Below are positions 1 to 7,317 of a stretch of DNA of 64,000 nucleotides, one piece after another (position 1 is the stretch's first letter; each line of letters starts with the position of its first letter). A program made the position numbers and the translations under genes. A model generated the notes under the pieces. It did not search any database and was not told the DNA's origin. It worked only from the letters and a program-made list of their open reading frames with translations. Source of the DNA: an uncultured Pseudomonadota bacterium (GTDB taxonomy: Bacteria > Myxococcota_A > UBA796 > CAJQPC01); assembly GCA_913060515.1 (NCBI GenBank), contig CAJXRZ010000006.1, forward strand, positions 1 through 64,000, written 5' to 3'.

Positions 1-49
1 ATCTACACTATCCTCTTCGTCGGCAGCGTCAGATGTGTATAAGAGACAG
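1..49 (+). other. Illumina Nextera i5 adapter remnant
   Basis: Bases 1-8 match the end of the P5 oligonucleotide. Bases 9-16 (TATCCTCT) match a standard i5 index. Bases 17-30 match the read-1 primer site, and 31-49 (AGATGTGTATAAGAGACAG) are exactly the 19-base Tn5 mosaic end used in Nextera tagmentation. This is library sequence left on the assembled contig. Genomic sequence starts at about base 50. Confidence 0.97.
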
Positions 50-1254
50 CGGTTGCACAGCTCAAAGAGCGGGGTGCCTGGGTAAGGCATGACCACGGTG
101 GCCTGGAGCATGTGCGCGTAGCCACTGAGCATGAGCTCACGAGCCATCTTGAGGGTCTCGTACGCGTCCTCGCGGGTCTCCCAAGGGTAGCCGACCATCA
201 GCGTCAGGTGGGGCTGGAGTCCCGCCATCGAGGCCATCTTGCAGCCCTCGATGATGCGCTCTTTGGTCAGGCTCTTGTCCAGGATGTCGATGGTGCGCTC
301 GCTGGCGCTCTCAATGCCCAGAATCAGCTTGCGGAAGCCGGCCTTCTTCATGAGATGAACGTTCTTCTCAGTGAAGTAGTCGAAGCGGAAGTTGCAGTCG
401 AAAATCACCTTTTCGTTGAGCTTCCGGTCAATCATCTCGTGGCAGAGGCGGTTGAGCCAGTGCCCGCCCGGCAAGGCGCCGGTGTCGTCGAAGATTTCCT
501 TGGCGCCGTAGCGCTTGACCAGCATCTCCATCTCGCTGGCCAGGTGCTCCGGTGGCACGACCGAGAAGGTCGGGTAGGAGACGGTCCAGCTGCAGAAGGT
601 GCACTTGCCGTAGGGGCAGTCACGTCCAGCCATGGTCCAGAGGAATGGCAGGCGCTTCTTCCACTTCTCAAAGTAGAGGTGGGCGTTGGTCAAGTCCCGG
701 TCCATCCAGGGCAGATCCACCAGCTGGTGCTCGGCCTTGTAGGGGCCAGAGTTGGTCACCGAGCCGTCCTCTCCCTTCCACCAGATGCCGGTCTCGGGGG
801 CATCGCCCTTCTCCAGGGTGTTGACGATGCTGCGCAGGGAGAAGTCGTAGTCGCCCCCGGTGATGCAGAAGTCGACCGCGGAGCTGTCCAGGGTCTCGCC
901 AGGGTTCCCGGAGATGTGGTCGCCGTAGAAGACCACCTTGCAGTCCGGCGCGATCTCCTTGATGCGGTTGACGATCTCCCAGTGCTGACGTACGACGGGA
1001 GACTTGGTCTCCATGGCCAGAACCTCGGGCTTGAAGTCTCGCAACAAGCGCTCAAACTGCGCCTGGTTCTTCTGCTCGGCGATGCAGTCGTTCCAGAGAA
1101 CATCGTGGCCCTCGGAGGCGAGCAAGGTCGCCGCAGAGGCTGGCACGCAGGGGTACAGGTAGCTGGGTTCATGGAACCACTGAAACTGCCGGTTCTGCGT
1201 GAGCATTGGGCTGCCCTTGCCTCGAAGGGGCGGGTAGCTGACCATCACGCGCAT
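50..1254 (-). CDS. B12-binding-type radical SAM protein, 3' truncated
   Basis: The frame is open from the ATG at 1254 to the adapter junction (about 401 codons, no stop), so the C-terminus is missing. The N-terminal ~130 residues begin MRVMVSYPPLR and look like the cobalamin-binding Rossmann domain found before many radical SAM domains. C213, C218 and C221 form a CX4CX2C cluster of the CPYGKCTFC type, as in the subset of B12-radical SAM proteins with this spacing. Downstream FDDTGAL, LILGIESASE and TLMVGYPWET resemble the SAM-barrel strand motifs. GGAG lies 7 bases before the start. Such enzymes do methylations and other radical chemistry; the substrate cannot be told from the sequence. It is divergent from the beta-barrel gene at 1333. 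Confidence 0.85.
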
Positions 1255-1332
1255 CACAAACTCCAAGGCCCGAAGACGTTGACCCAACCAATAGCACGGG
1301 CCAGCCCGGGTTGGAACGGGCTACCTACGGGC

Positions 1333-1401
1333 ATGATTCCCGTCTCAGCCTTGCTCTTCCTCTTCGCCTCGATCCCGGCCCAAGCCCAATGAGGCTTGTG
1401 A
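1333..1401 (+). other. detached signal-peptide reading frame, interrupted by two TGA codons
   Basis: ATG at 1333 opens an 18-19 residue stretch (MIPVSALLFLFASIPAQAQ) that is a textbook Sec signal peptide. It then meets TGA at 1390-1392 and another in-frame TGA at 1399-1401. The same frame resumes at 1402 and runs uninterrupted into the beta-barrel gene that ends at 2178. The +1 frame across 1389-1425 also reads plausibly (NEACEVNPSS...). A frameshift pair, possibly at the C6/G5 runs near 1442-1453, is therefore an alternative to two nonsense codons. Confidence 0.55.
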
Positions 1402-1461
1402 GGTGAACCCAAGCTCCCGGTCGGGAGATCTGAATTCGATGCCCCCCTGGGGGAGAAGCGC

Positions 1462-2178
1462 TTGGTGACGGACCTGTCCGCACTTCAGGCCATGGGCGGC
1501 GTTCGCAACGAAAGCTTCGTTGTGGGCGGGGCCCGCTACGCCTTGAGTCCGAGCTGGTCTCTGGGTGCGAGAATCGGGATGCAGTGGGACACGGATCTGG
1601 GCCCCCGTCTGCGGGACTCGACGCTCTCAGGCACCTACTTGGCCGTGAACCGCTCCGACTTCGTGGTGCGAATTCGGCCTGGAATCTCGTTGCCAACTGG
1701 CACATCCCCACAAGGACTGGGTGTTCTGCCTGGCGCATCCAAGAGCGTGGACCCCCGCATTGGCGGCGACGTGGTCTACGGCGGGACTTGGTTGGTCTCT
1801 CTGAGCGTGGACGCTCGGGTGCCGATCTATGAAGGACCGGATGAGCGCCGCCAAGGCAGCTTTGGCAGCGTCGGGGTTCGCGGCGCGAGGCGGATCAGCG
1901 ACAAGGCTGTGCCTTGGCTCGGGATCTCCGCTGTGGGCGCCACCCAAGACAGCCGCGGGAGCGGGGACTTTGGGGAGGTCTCCGTTGTGGCCGGCAGTGT
2001 GTACAACATCAACGAGTTCTGGAGCTTGAACGCCCAGCTTCGTGCTCCGGTGTGGACCAGCACCAACGCCTTGCCCTACGCCTTTGCGGCAGGGCTTGGT
2101 GTGGCGCGGGTCATTGAGTTCGGCGGAGAAGAAGAGATGGACGATGGGCATCATGCCGGAGACGGGCACGGGCACTGA
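1462..2178 (+). CDS. putative outer-membrane beta-barrel protein with His-rich tail (N-terminus disrupted)
   Basis: The uninterrupted part begins at TTG 1462 (frame open from 1402) and gives 238 residues of alternating polar/hydrophobic strands with turn-rich loops (for example GARIGMQW, FVVRIRPGISLP, SLNAQLRAPVW). This pattern suits a small transporter-like outer-membrane barrel. The C-terminus is acidic and His-rich (MDDGHHAGDGHGH), suggesting metal binding. As it stands the protein lacks a signal peptide; one is encoded just upstream in the same frame behind two TGA codons. Its 3' end overlaps the convergent MerC-like gene by 28 bases. The family is not identified. It may be a pseudogene or carry sequencing errors. 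Confidence 0.55.
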   Translation: MVTDLSALQAMGGVRNESFVVGGARYALSPSWSLGARIGMQWDTDLGPRLRDSTLSGTYLAVNRSDFVVRIRPGISLPTGTSPQGLGVLPGASKSVDPRIGGDVVYGGTWLVSLSVDARVPIYEGPDERRQGSFGSVGVRGARRISDKAVPWLGISAVGATQDSRGSGDFGEVSVVAGSVYNINEFWSLNAQLRAPVWTSTNALPYAFAAGLGVARVIEFGGEEEMDDGHHAGDGHGH

Positions 2179-2552
2179 GCCGCACGGCGCACTTTTATGC
2201 TCCGAACATGGGCTCCAAAGAGCAGAAGGCCCCCGCCGATGCTGAAGAGGGGAGCGAGCGATAGCCCGCCGCTCTCCGCCAAGCGTCCAAGCAAGAGCGC
2301 GCCCAGGCCCAGAGCAAAGAGTCCCAGCACATGCTTGGAGGCATGCGCGCGGTAGGCCCAGGCCGCCGCCAGAGCGGAGATGATCACGCTGGCCGCCGTT
2401 AGGCCCCATTCGGCGGCCTCGGAGTCAGCCCAGGCTGGAGCGCTCCACATCAGAAGCACCGGCAGGGCGGCCAGGGTGACACAGTGCAGCGCACAGCTCA
2501 GCCCAAGGATGCTCCCTGCCACATCGGCGAATGTTCTGGCTCTCTGGGACAC
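2151..2552 (-). CDS. MerC-family integral membrane protein
   Basis: Translation most likely starts at GTG 2552, preceded by a perfect AGGAGG four bases away, giving 133 residues. Longer frames upstream lack this. Four hydrophobic segments fill most of the chain. The first contains the MerC signature CALHC (in LSCALHCVTLAALPVLL), whose two cysteines carry metal in mercury-transport MerC. The tail ends in a second Cys pair (CPCP). MerC-domain proteins outside mer operons are often linked to zinc or other metal handling, so mercury should not be assumed. A 15-base perfect palindrome lies 44 bases upstream, in the divergent promoter region shared with the small lipoprotein at 2678. Confidence 0.75.
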   Translation of the reverse strand: MSQRARTFADVAGSILGLSCALHCVTLAALPVLLMWSAPAWADSEAAEWGLTAASVIISALAAAWAYRAHASKHVLGLFALGLGALLLGRLAESGGLSLAPLFSIGGGLLLFGAHVRSIKVRRAAQCPCPSPA

Positions 2553-2595
2553 CTTGCCTCCTGATGTTGAGAAGCTATGCCGGGTGGGAGTATAA

Positions 2596-2610
2596 AGCAA
2601 TTGAATTGCT
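2596..2610. promoter_or_regulatory. perfect palindrome, candidate operator
   Basis: AGCAATTGAATTGCT has 7-base arms around one central base. It lies between the divergent MerC-like gene (start 2552) and the lipoprotein (start 2678). On the minus strand it sits immediately upstream of TTTATACT, a possible -10 for the MerC gene. The surroundings are clearly more AT-rich than the flanking genes. The position fits a repressor site; the cognate regulator is not visible in the window. Confidence 0.5.
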
Positions 2611-2677
2611 AAAGGCGCTATACGGAGATAGTATGTCAAGTGCGCCGAGAGCTGGCGCGTCACACCTTGGAGAGCTC

Positions 2678-2860
2678 ATGAAGATCACCCGATTGTCCAT
2701 TTTTGCCTTTCTCTTTGCCCTTTGCGCCTGTGCTGAAGGGGCTGCTGAGGGAGAGGAGTGCACCGCGGACGCGGACTGCGCCGAGGGTTTGGAGTGCCAC
2801 ATGCACGACGGCGAAGAGGACCACGGCGAGTGCGAGGCCCACGACGAGGACGAAGAGTAG
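2678..2860 (+). CDS. small Cys/His/acidic lipoprotein
   Basis: A 60-residue protein from ATG 2678, with GGAGAG just upstream. Residues 1-15 are a lipoprotein signal peptide ending in a lipobox-like LCAC. The mature part is very acidic with six further residues of Cys/His type spaced as CTADADC, GLECHMHDGEEDHGEC, ending in DEDEE. Composition and size suggest a periplasmic or surface metal-binding peptide, in keeping with its MerC-like neighbour and the His-rich barrel. No named family is recognised. It ends five bases before the convergent ABC-transporter operon. Confidence 0.6.
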   Translation: MKITRLSIFAFLFALCACAEGAAEGEECTADADCAEGLECHMHDGEEDHGECEAHDEDEE

Positions 2861-2865
2861 GCGCT

Positions 2866-3774
2866 CTAGAGCGGCTGCCAGGCGCCTTCGGGGCTGCTTC
2901 CCTCTGGGAGAAGCCCCAACCCCACCAGGGTTGCTGCCGTCTGCTGCCAGCGCGCCCCTTCCATCGCGCCCAGGCCGGCTGTACCCACCAGATAGGGGGC
3001 CTGTGCTTGGGTCACGCAGTCCAGGACGCTGGGGGTCAGCGCCGGGTTTAGGCGGCCAATCTCTTGGTTCGCGCGGCTTGGGTCCGCCTGGTAGGCCTGC
3101 CAAGCCTTCTCTGTCGCGGCGACAAAGGCCGGCGCCCACTCTGGCAGCGGGTCTGGCAGCGCCAGAAGGGTGCCGTAGGGGTTCCATCCGGCCTCGCTGG
3201 CCTTTAGGAAGCGCACCGATGCGCCCTTGTCCTGCGCCACACAGACCTCGCTGGTGATGTAGGCCTGCTGGATCATCGCAGGGTCCGCAAGGAATTGGCC
3301 CACGCCACCGGTGTAGGGAACGGCCTGTACCTTTCCTTCCCACCCTTGCTGCTCCCAGAGGAAGCTCTGAAACGGAGAGCCCAACTCGATGGCGACTTGG
3401 CTGCCTTCGGGGATCTCAGAGAAGGATGTGGGGCCTGGATCGCGCACCATCAGCCCGTTGGGTGCGTCTTGGAAGGCCGGCCAGACCCCGATGGCTTGGA
3501 TGCCCTTGGCGCGCTTTAGGAGCAGGTCGTCCCCGGCAGAGATGGCCGCTTGGGCCTTGCCGCTCTGGAGAAGCTCCAGACTGGGGGCGCCCGGTCCGCC
3601 GGCCATGATCTCGACGTCAAAGCCAGCCTGCGCGTAGTGGCCCCCGAGCACCCCCTCGTAGAAGCCCCCAAACTCCGGCTCCGGGACCCAGTTCAGTGCC
3701 AGGGTCACCTTCTGTAGACCGGGCTCGGGTGGGGTCTCGGGGGTGCCTGTGCAGGCCAGCAACCACATCAGCAT
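2866..3774 (-). CDS. NMT1/THI5-type ABC transporter substrate-binding lipoprotein
   Basis: 302 residues. A very short signal ends in LLAC (Cys8), so the protein is a lipoprotein. LNWVPEPEFGGFYEG near the mature N-terminus corresponds to the LDWxPNxxHxGxY motif of THI5/NMT1 proteins, which bind the thiamine pyrimidine precursor HMP or related compounds. AGGPGAPSLELLQSG and AAISAGDDLLL are also typical. It is the last gene of a three-gene minus-strand operon (ATPase, permease, binding protein). ThiXYZ-type HMP or formyl-aminopyrimidine uptake is the best guess. Close relatives bind alkanesulfonates, nitriles or riboflavin, so the substrate is open. Confidence 0.8.
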   Translation of the reverse strand: MLMWLLACTGTPETPPEPGLQKVTLALNWVPEPEFGGFYEGVLGGHYAQAGFDVEIMAGGPGAPSLELLQSGKAQAAISAGDDLLLKRAKGIQAIGVWPAFQDAPNGLMVRDPGPTSFSEIPEGSQVAIELGSPFQSFLWEQQGWEGKVQAVPYTGGVGQFLADPAMIQQAYITSEVCVAQDKGASVRFLKASEAGWNPYGTLLALPDPLPEWAPAFVAATEKAWQAYQADPSRANQEIGRLNPALTPSVLDCVTQAQAPYLVGTAGLGAMEGARWQQTAATLVGLGLLPEGSSPEGAWQPL

Positions 3775-3785
3775 CTGCGTCTCTC

Positions 3786-4532
3786 TCAGGAGTGTCCGTG
3801 CCAGGCACCGATGGCCCGCTTCTCGATTGTCCGCACGATAGCGAAGAGTGCGCCTGCCAGGGCGGCGCTGGCGAGAACGGCGGCGAAGGTGGTCGCCGTG
3901 TCAGCGGAGCGCGAGGAGCTGATGACCAAATAGCCCAGGGACACGGGATCGCCGGTGGCCCCGACGAACTCGCCCACGATGGCGCCAATCACGCTGAGCC
4001 CCACCGCGCTGCGGTAGCCGGCCAAGACGGTGGGCAGGGCGCGCGGCAATCGGAGCTTGGTCAGGGTCTGGATCCAGCTCGCGCCGTAGAGCTGCATGAG
4101 CTCGATCTCGCTGCGGGAAGGGCTGCTCAAGCCGGCGTTGGCGCTGGTGAGGATGGGGAAGAAGCAGACGATAGCGGCGGTGGTCACAGCGACCGAGATG
4201 CCGTAGCCGAGCCAGACCACCAGGAGTGGAGCGATGGCGATGATGGGCACGGTCTGCAGAAAGAGCGCGTAGGGGTAGAGGGCGCGCTCCAGCCACTCAA
4301 AGCGCAGAAAGAGCGCGGCGCCGCCCAGCCCAATGGCCGTGGCAATCGCCAAGCCTCCAAGGCTGCTCAGAGCCGTGTAGAGCAGCGCTTCTGCCAGCCT
4401 TGCCCGGCCGGTCCAAGCGGCCTCCAGGACCTGAAGGGGGCTCGGCAGCAGGATCTCGGGCTGGGTCAGAGAGAAGAGCCACCAGGCCGCCAAGATCAGG
4501 AGGGCGACGAGGAAGGGGAGGGCTCGGCTCAC
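3786..4532 (-). CDS. ABC transporter permease, TauC/SsuC/ThiX type
   Basis: 248 residues with about six transmembrane segments and the BPD_transp_1 organisation. The EAA-type loop is visible around LMQLYGASWIQTLTKLRLPRALPTVL (coupling helix contacting the ATPase). ILLPSPLQVLEA near the N-terminus is characteristic of the taurine/sulfonate/HMP branch. Its start overlaps the ATPase stop by four bases (4529-4532), indicating translational coupling, and 11 bases separate it from the binding-protein gene. Confidence 0.87.
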   Translation of the reverse strand: MSRALPFLVALLILAAWWLFSLTQPEILLPSPLQVLEAAWTGRARLAEALLYTALSSLGGLAIATAIGLGGAALFLRFEWLERALYPYALFLQTVPIIAIAPLLVVWLGYGISVAVTTAAIVCFFPILTSANAGLSSPSRSEIELMQLYGASWIQTLTKLRLPRALPTVLAGYRSAVGLSVIGAIVGEFVGATGDPVSLGYLVISSSRSADTATTFAAVLASAALAGALFAIVRTIEKRAIGAWHGHS

Positions 4533-5257
4533 AGGAGCGCTTCCAGGCGCTGGAGCTGCTCTCCGAAGTCCGCTGTATGGCGCTGCTCTCGCACACGAGG
4601 TCTGCTTAAGGGCACCTGCACGATCTGCTTGATTCGAACAGGGGGCCCCTCTAAAACGACCACGCGATCTGCCAGCCAGAGGGCCTCGTCCAGGTCATGG
4701 GTGACCATCAAGACCGAGAAGCCCTTGGTGCGCCAGATCTTCAGAAAGGCCAACTGCAGCCGCTTGCGTGTCAGGCCGTCCAGGGCCGAGAAGGCCTCGT
4801 CCAGGAGCACGAGCTCAGGTTCTGTGACCAGGGCCCGCGCCAGGCTGGCCCGCATCTGCATGCCGCCACTGAGGGCGGCGGGCAACTTGTCGGCGTCTTC
4901 AGCCAAGCCCACCAGCTCCAGGGCCGCATCGACCCCGTGTGGATCGGAGCGCCCAGCCAGCTCCAGGGGCAGCGCCACGTTCTCTCGCAGGCTGCGCCAC
5001 GGCAGCAAAGTGGGGCTCTGAAAGACGAAGGCCTGCTCGCCTCGAGGGCGCTCGAGAGCGCCGGCTGTTGGTGTGAGCAGGCCGGAGGCCAAGCGCAGAA
5101 GGGTGCTCTTTCCGCAGCCGCTGGGGCCCACAAGCGCAAGAATCTCCCCGGGCTGGACCACCAAGTCCAAGCCGGCACACAGAGCCTCCCCGTTGGGCCA
5201 GGCAAAGGAGAGGTCTTGAAAGCGGACGGCGTACACGGATGGCTCGGTTACCCCCAT
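4529..5257 (-). CDS. ABC transporter ATP-binding protein, TauB/SsuB/ThiZ type
   Basis: 242 residues. Walker A GPSGCGKST, Q-loop in FVFQSPTLLPW, signature LSGGMQMR, Walker B LVLLDEAFSALD and the switch histidine in MVTHDLDEAL are all intact, so the protein should be an active ATPase. It is first in the operon. An AGGAG abuts ATG 5257 directly, which is tighter than usual, so the precise start is uncertain. The divergent TPR gene starts only 18 bases away, leaving no room for a TPP riboswitch in front of the operon. Confidence 0.88.
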   Translation of the reverse strand: MGVTEPSVYAVRFQDLSFAWPNGEALCAGLDLVVQPGEILALVGPSGCGKSTLLRLASGLLTPTAGALERPRGEQAFVFQSPTLLPWRSLRENVALPLELAGRSDPHGVDAALELVGLAEDADKLPAALSGGMQMRASLARALVTEPELVLLDEAFSALDGLTRKRLQLAFLKIWRTKGFSVLMVTHDLDEALWLADRVVVLEGPPVRIKQIVQVPLSRPRVREQRHTADFGEQLQRLEALL

Positions 5258-5274
5258 CTCCTAACGGAGCACGC

Positions 5275-6519
5275 ATGAGCGAGACCACCGGCCAAGGCAT
5301 GGCCAAGCTGCACGAAGCCTTCAAGAGCGAGGCTGCAGGTCAAGATGCCCAGGGGCTCGACCAGGCCCTGGCTGCTCTGGAGGCCTTCACCAACGCCAAA
5401 GACCGCACCGGATCTGCTGCGGCCCATCACCTGGCGGGCGTTCTTTATGCCCGCTTGGGCAAGCTGCGTGAAGCGTTGGCTCACTTGGATTCAGCGCTCC
5501 CATTGCGGGAGTCCACCGGCGACCAGGAAGGCTTGGCGGCGCTCCAGCAGCAGCGCTTCGAGGTGGCGCTGGCCGCAAAGGACGAGAACCTGGCCCAGGA
5601 GGCCGCTCAGTCCCTGGTCGAGTTGATGTCCAAGGCCGGCAGCCGGGAAGGGGAGGCACGTGCGCTGCATCAGCTGGCGCAGCTCGCGCTGGCCACAGGA
5701 GACCAGAGTCGGGCAGCGGGCCTTGTGCAGCGAGGCCTCGAGTTGGCCGAGGAGCTGGAAGACGCTCAAGCCAAGTCTGCATTTATGGGGCTGCAGTCAC
5801 AGCTCCAAGGTGGAGGGGGCCTCTCTCAAGCCGAGGCTGCCTTGGCCACTGCGCGAAAGGCTGGCTCACGGTCTGCGGTTGTCGGAGCGCTGCGCACCCT
5901 GGCCGACCAGGCTGCCGGTGACGGTGACCTGTCTCGGTCATTGAGCCTGCTTGAGGAAGCCCTGGACGGCGTGGAGCTGCTTCAAGATGTGCCCCAGCGC
6001 GCCCACTTGCTCATGCAGATCGCCACTGTGGAGCTGTCCATGGGCCACAAGACCCAGGCGATGGATCGGCTGCTCTATGCTGGAAGGAGCTTTGAGGAGC
6101 TGGCCGATCTGGCCTCGCAGATGGAGGCCAATCACAGTGCTGGAGAGCTGGCCATGGAGCTTGGGCGCGTGCCACAGGCTTTGAGTTTGGGGCTCTCCCA
6201 AGTCCACCTCTGCGAGAAGCTCGGCGACCCAGCCAGCTTGGGCGCGGCCCTCTTTGTGTATGGACAGAGGCTGATCGTCTCTGGAGACTTGGAGCAGTCC
6301 GCCCAGGCTTTCGCCAAAGCGGCAGAAGCTCAGGAGGAGGCTGGCCAGAGCGAGGCCAGGGGAATCACTCTGGGTATGCAGGGCCAGGTCTTGGCCGCGT
6401 TGGGCCACGTGCAAGGCGCACTCGAGGTGCTCACCCAGGGGGAGCGCTTGCTCCAGAGCGTGAACAGCGCATCCTTGGTGGACCTGCAAGGCCTGCTCAC
6501 CGAAGTGCGGAGCCTGTAG
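5275..6519 (+). CDS. TPR-repeat cytoplasmic protein
   Basis: 414 residues from ATG 5275 (GGAG six bases upstream; the frame extends further upstream without a ribosome site). The chain is almost entirely helical Ala/Leu/Glu-rich tetratricopeptide-like repeats, e.g. AHHLAGVLYARLGKLREALAHLDSAL and later copies. There is no signal peptide or membrane segment. It is a scaffold or protein-binding module of unknown partner. It sits two bases before the HAD hydrolase gene, so the two are probably co-transcribed. Confidence 0.75.
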   Translation: MSETTGQGMAKLHEAFKSEAAGQDAQGLDQALAALEAFTNAKDRTGSAAAHHLAGVLYARLGKLREALAHLDSALPLRESTGDQEGLAALQQQRFEVALAAKDENLAQEAAQSLVELMSKAGSREGEARALHQLAQLALATGDQSRAAGLVQRGLELAEELEDAQAKSAFMGLQSQLQGGGGLSQAEAALATARKAGSRSAVVGALRTLADQAAGDGDLSRSLSLLEEALDGVELLQDVPQRAHLLMQIATVELSMGHKTQAMDRLLYAGRSFEELADLASQMEANHSAGELAMELGRVPQALSLGLSQVHLCEKLGDPASLGAALFVYGQRLIVSGDLEQSAQAFAKAAEAQEEAGQSEARGITLGMQGQVLAALGHVQGALEVLTQGERLLQSVNSASLVDLQGLLTEVRSL

Positions 6520-6521
6520 AG

Positions 6522-7235
6522 ATGGCCTACCAGCCGCTTCATCGCAGTCCGAGCCAAACACAGGTCCTGCAGGAGGTTCTGGACAGAGCCACCTCGGGTG
6601 AGATGGGGGTCTGTGTTTTGGACCTGGATGGGTGCCTCTTCGACAGCCGTCACCGCCAGATTCATATCCTCCGCGAGTACGCCTCTCACACCGGGGACGC
6701 CCGTCTCTGGGCTGTTCAAGCTCAGCATTTCACGAACTGGATTATGCCGGACACGCTGCGGGCGGCAGGGGTTCCGATAGCCTTGGCTGAAGATCTTCAA
6801 GAGTTCTGGTTTGAGCGCTTCTTTGACGGGGAATACGTGCTCTACGATCATGCCATGCCGGGGGCTGCTGAGCTGGTTCGCCGCTTGCATAAAAGTGGAT
6901 GCGAGATTGTGTACCTGACGGGGCGGCATCGGGCCATGCACCTGGGTACGGAAGAGGCCCTACGCCGCTCGGGCTTTCCCTATGATGTGCCACGAACGCG
7001 GCTCATCACAAAGCCCAGCTTTGAGCAGGACGATACGCAGTACAAGGACCACGCTTTGGAGGAGATTTCCGCCCTCGGAGAGGTGGTCTTGTTCATGGAC
7101 AATGAGCCAGCCAACGTGAACCTATTCCACGCGCGACATCCCGAGGCGATGGTGGTCTTCGTCGAGACGGATCACAGCCCCAAACCCATCCATGCTGTGG
7201 CCAGTCTGCCGCGCATTCGGGGCTTCTTGATGTGA
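6522..7235 (+). CDS. HAD-superfamily hydrolase
   Basis: 237 residues. Motif I is CVLDLDGCLFD (DxD nucleophile and acid), motif II is VYLTGRH, a motif III lysine is likely in LITKPSFEQ, and motif IV is VLFMDNEPANV. A helical cap lies between motifs I and II. This is a cytoplasmic phosphatase or phosphatase-like protein whose substrate cannot be assigned. It starts two bases after the TPR gene stop. Confidence 0.8.
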   Translation: MAYQPLHRSPSQTQVLQEVLDRATSGEMGVCVLDLDGCLFDSRHRQIHILREYASHTGDARLWAVQAQHFTNWIMPDTLRAAGVPIALAEDLQEFWFERFFDGEYVLYDHAMPGAAELVRRLHKSGCEIVYLTGRHRAMHLGTEEALRRSGFPYDVPRTRLITKPSFEQDDTQYKDHALEEISALGEVVLFMDNEPANVNLFHARHPEAMVVFVETDHSPKPIHAVASLPRIRGFLM

Positions 7236-7317
7236 GGGGACTGTCGGGTCGCCCGCTGGGGCTGGACACCCGGGCTTCAGGTGTGCATATTCTGTACAAC
7301 TACTGTGGAGTCCATGA

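Noticed and set aside
31-49. Tn5 mosaic end as a sign of a genuine transposon
   Set aside because: It is joined to the sequencing primer and index in exact adapter order and there is no transposase.
112-1392. 426-codon plus-strand open frame
   Set aside because: It is antisense to the radical SAM gene; its translation has no domain and shifts into the separate signal-peptide start at 1333 only by chance of frame.
2151-2552. Mercury-resistance operon
   Set aside because: Only a MerC-like membrane protein is present; no merR, merT, merP or merA. The MerR-family gene at 55088 is unlinked and lacks metal-binding cysteines.
5258-5274. TPP riboswitch in front of the THI5-type transporter
   Set aside because: Only 17 bases separate the divergent starts.
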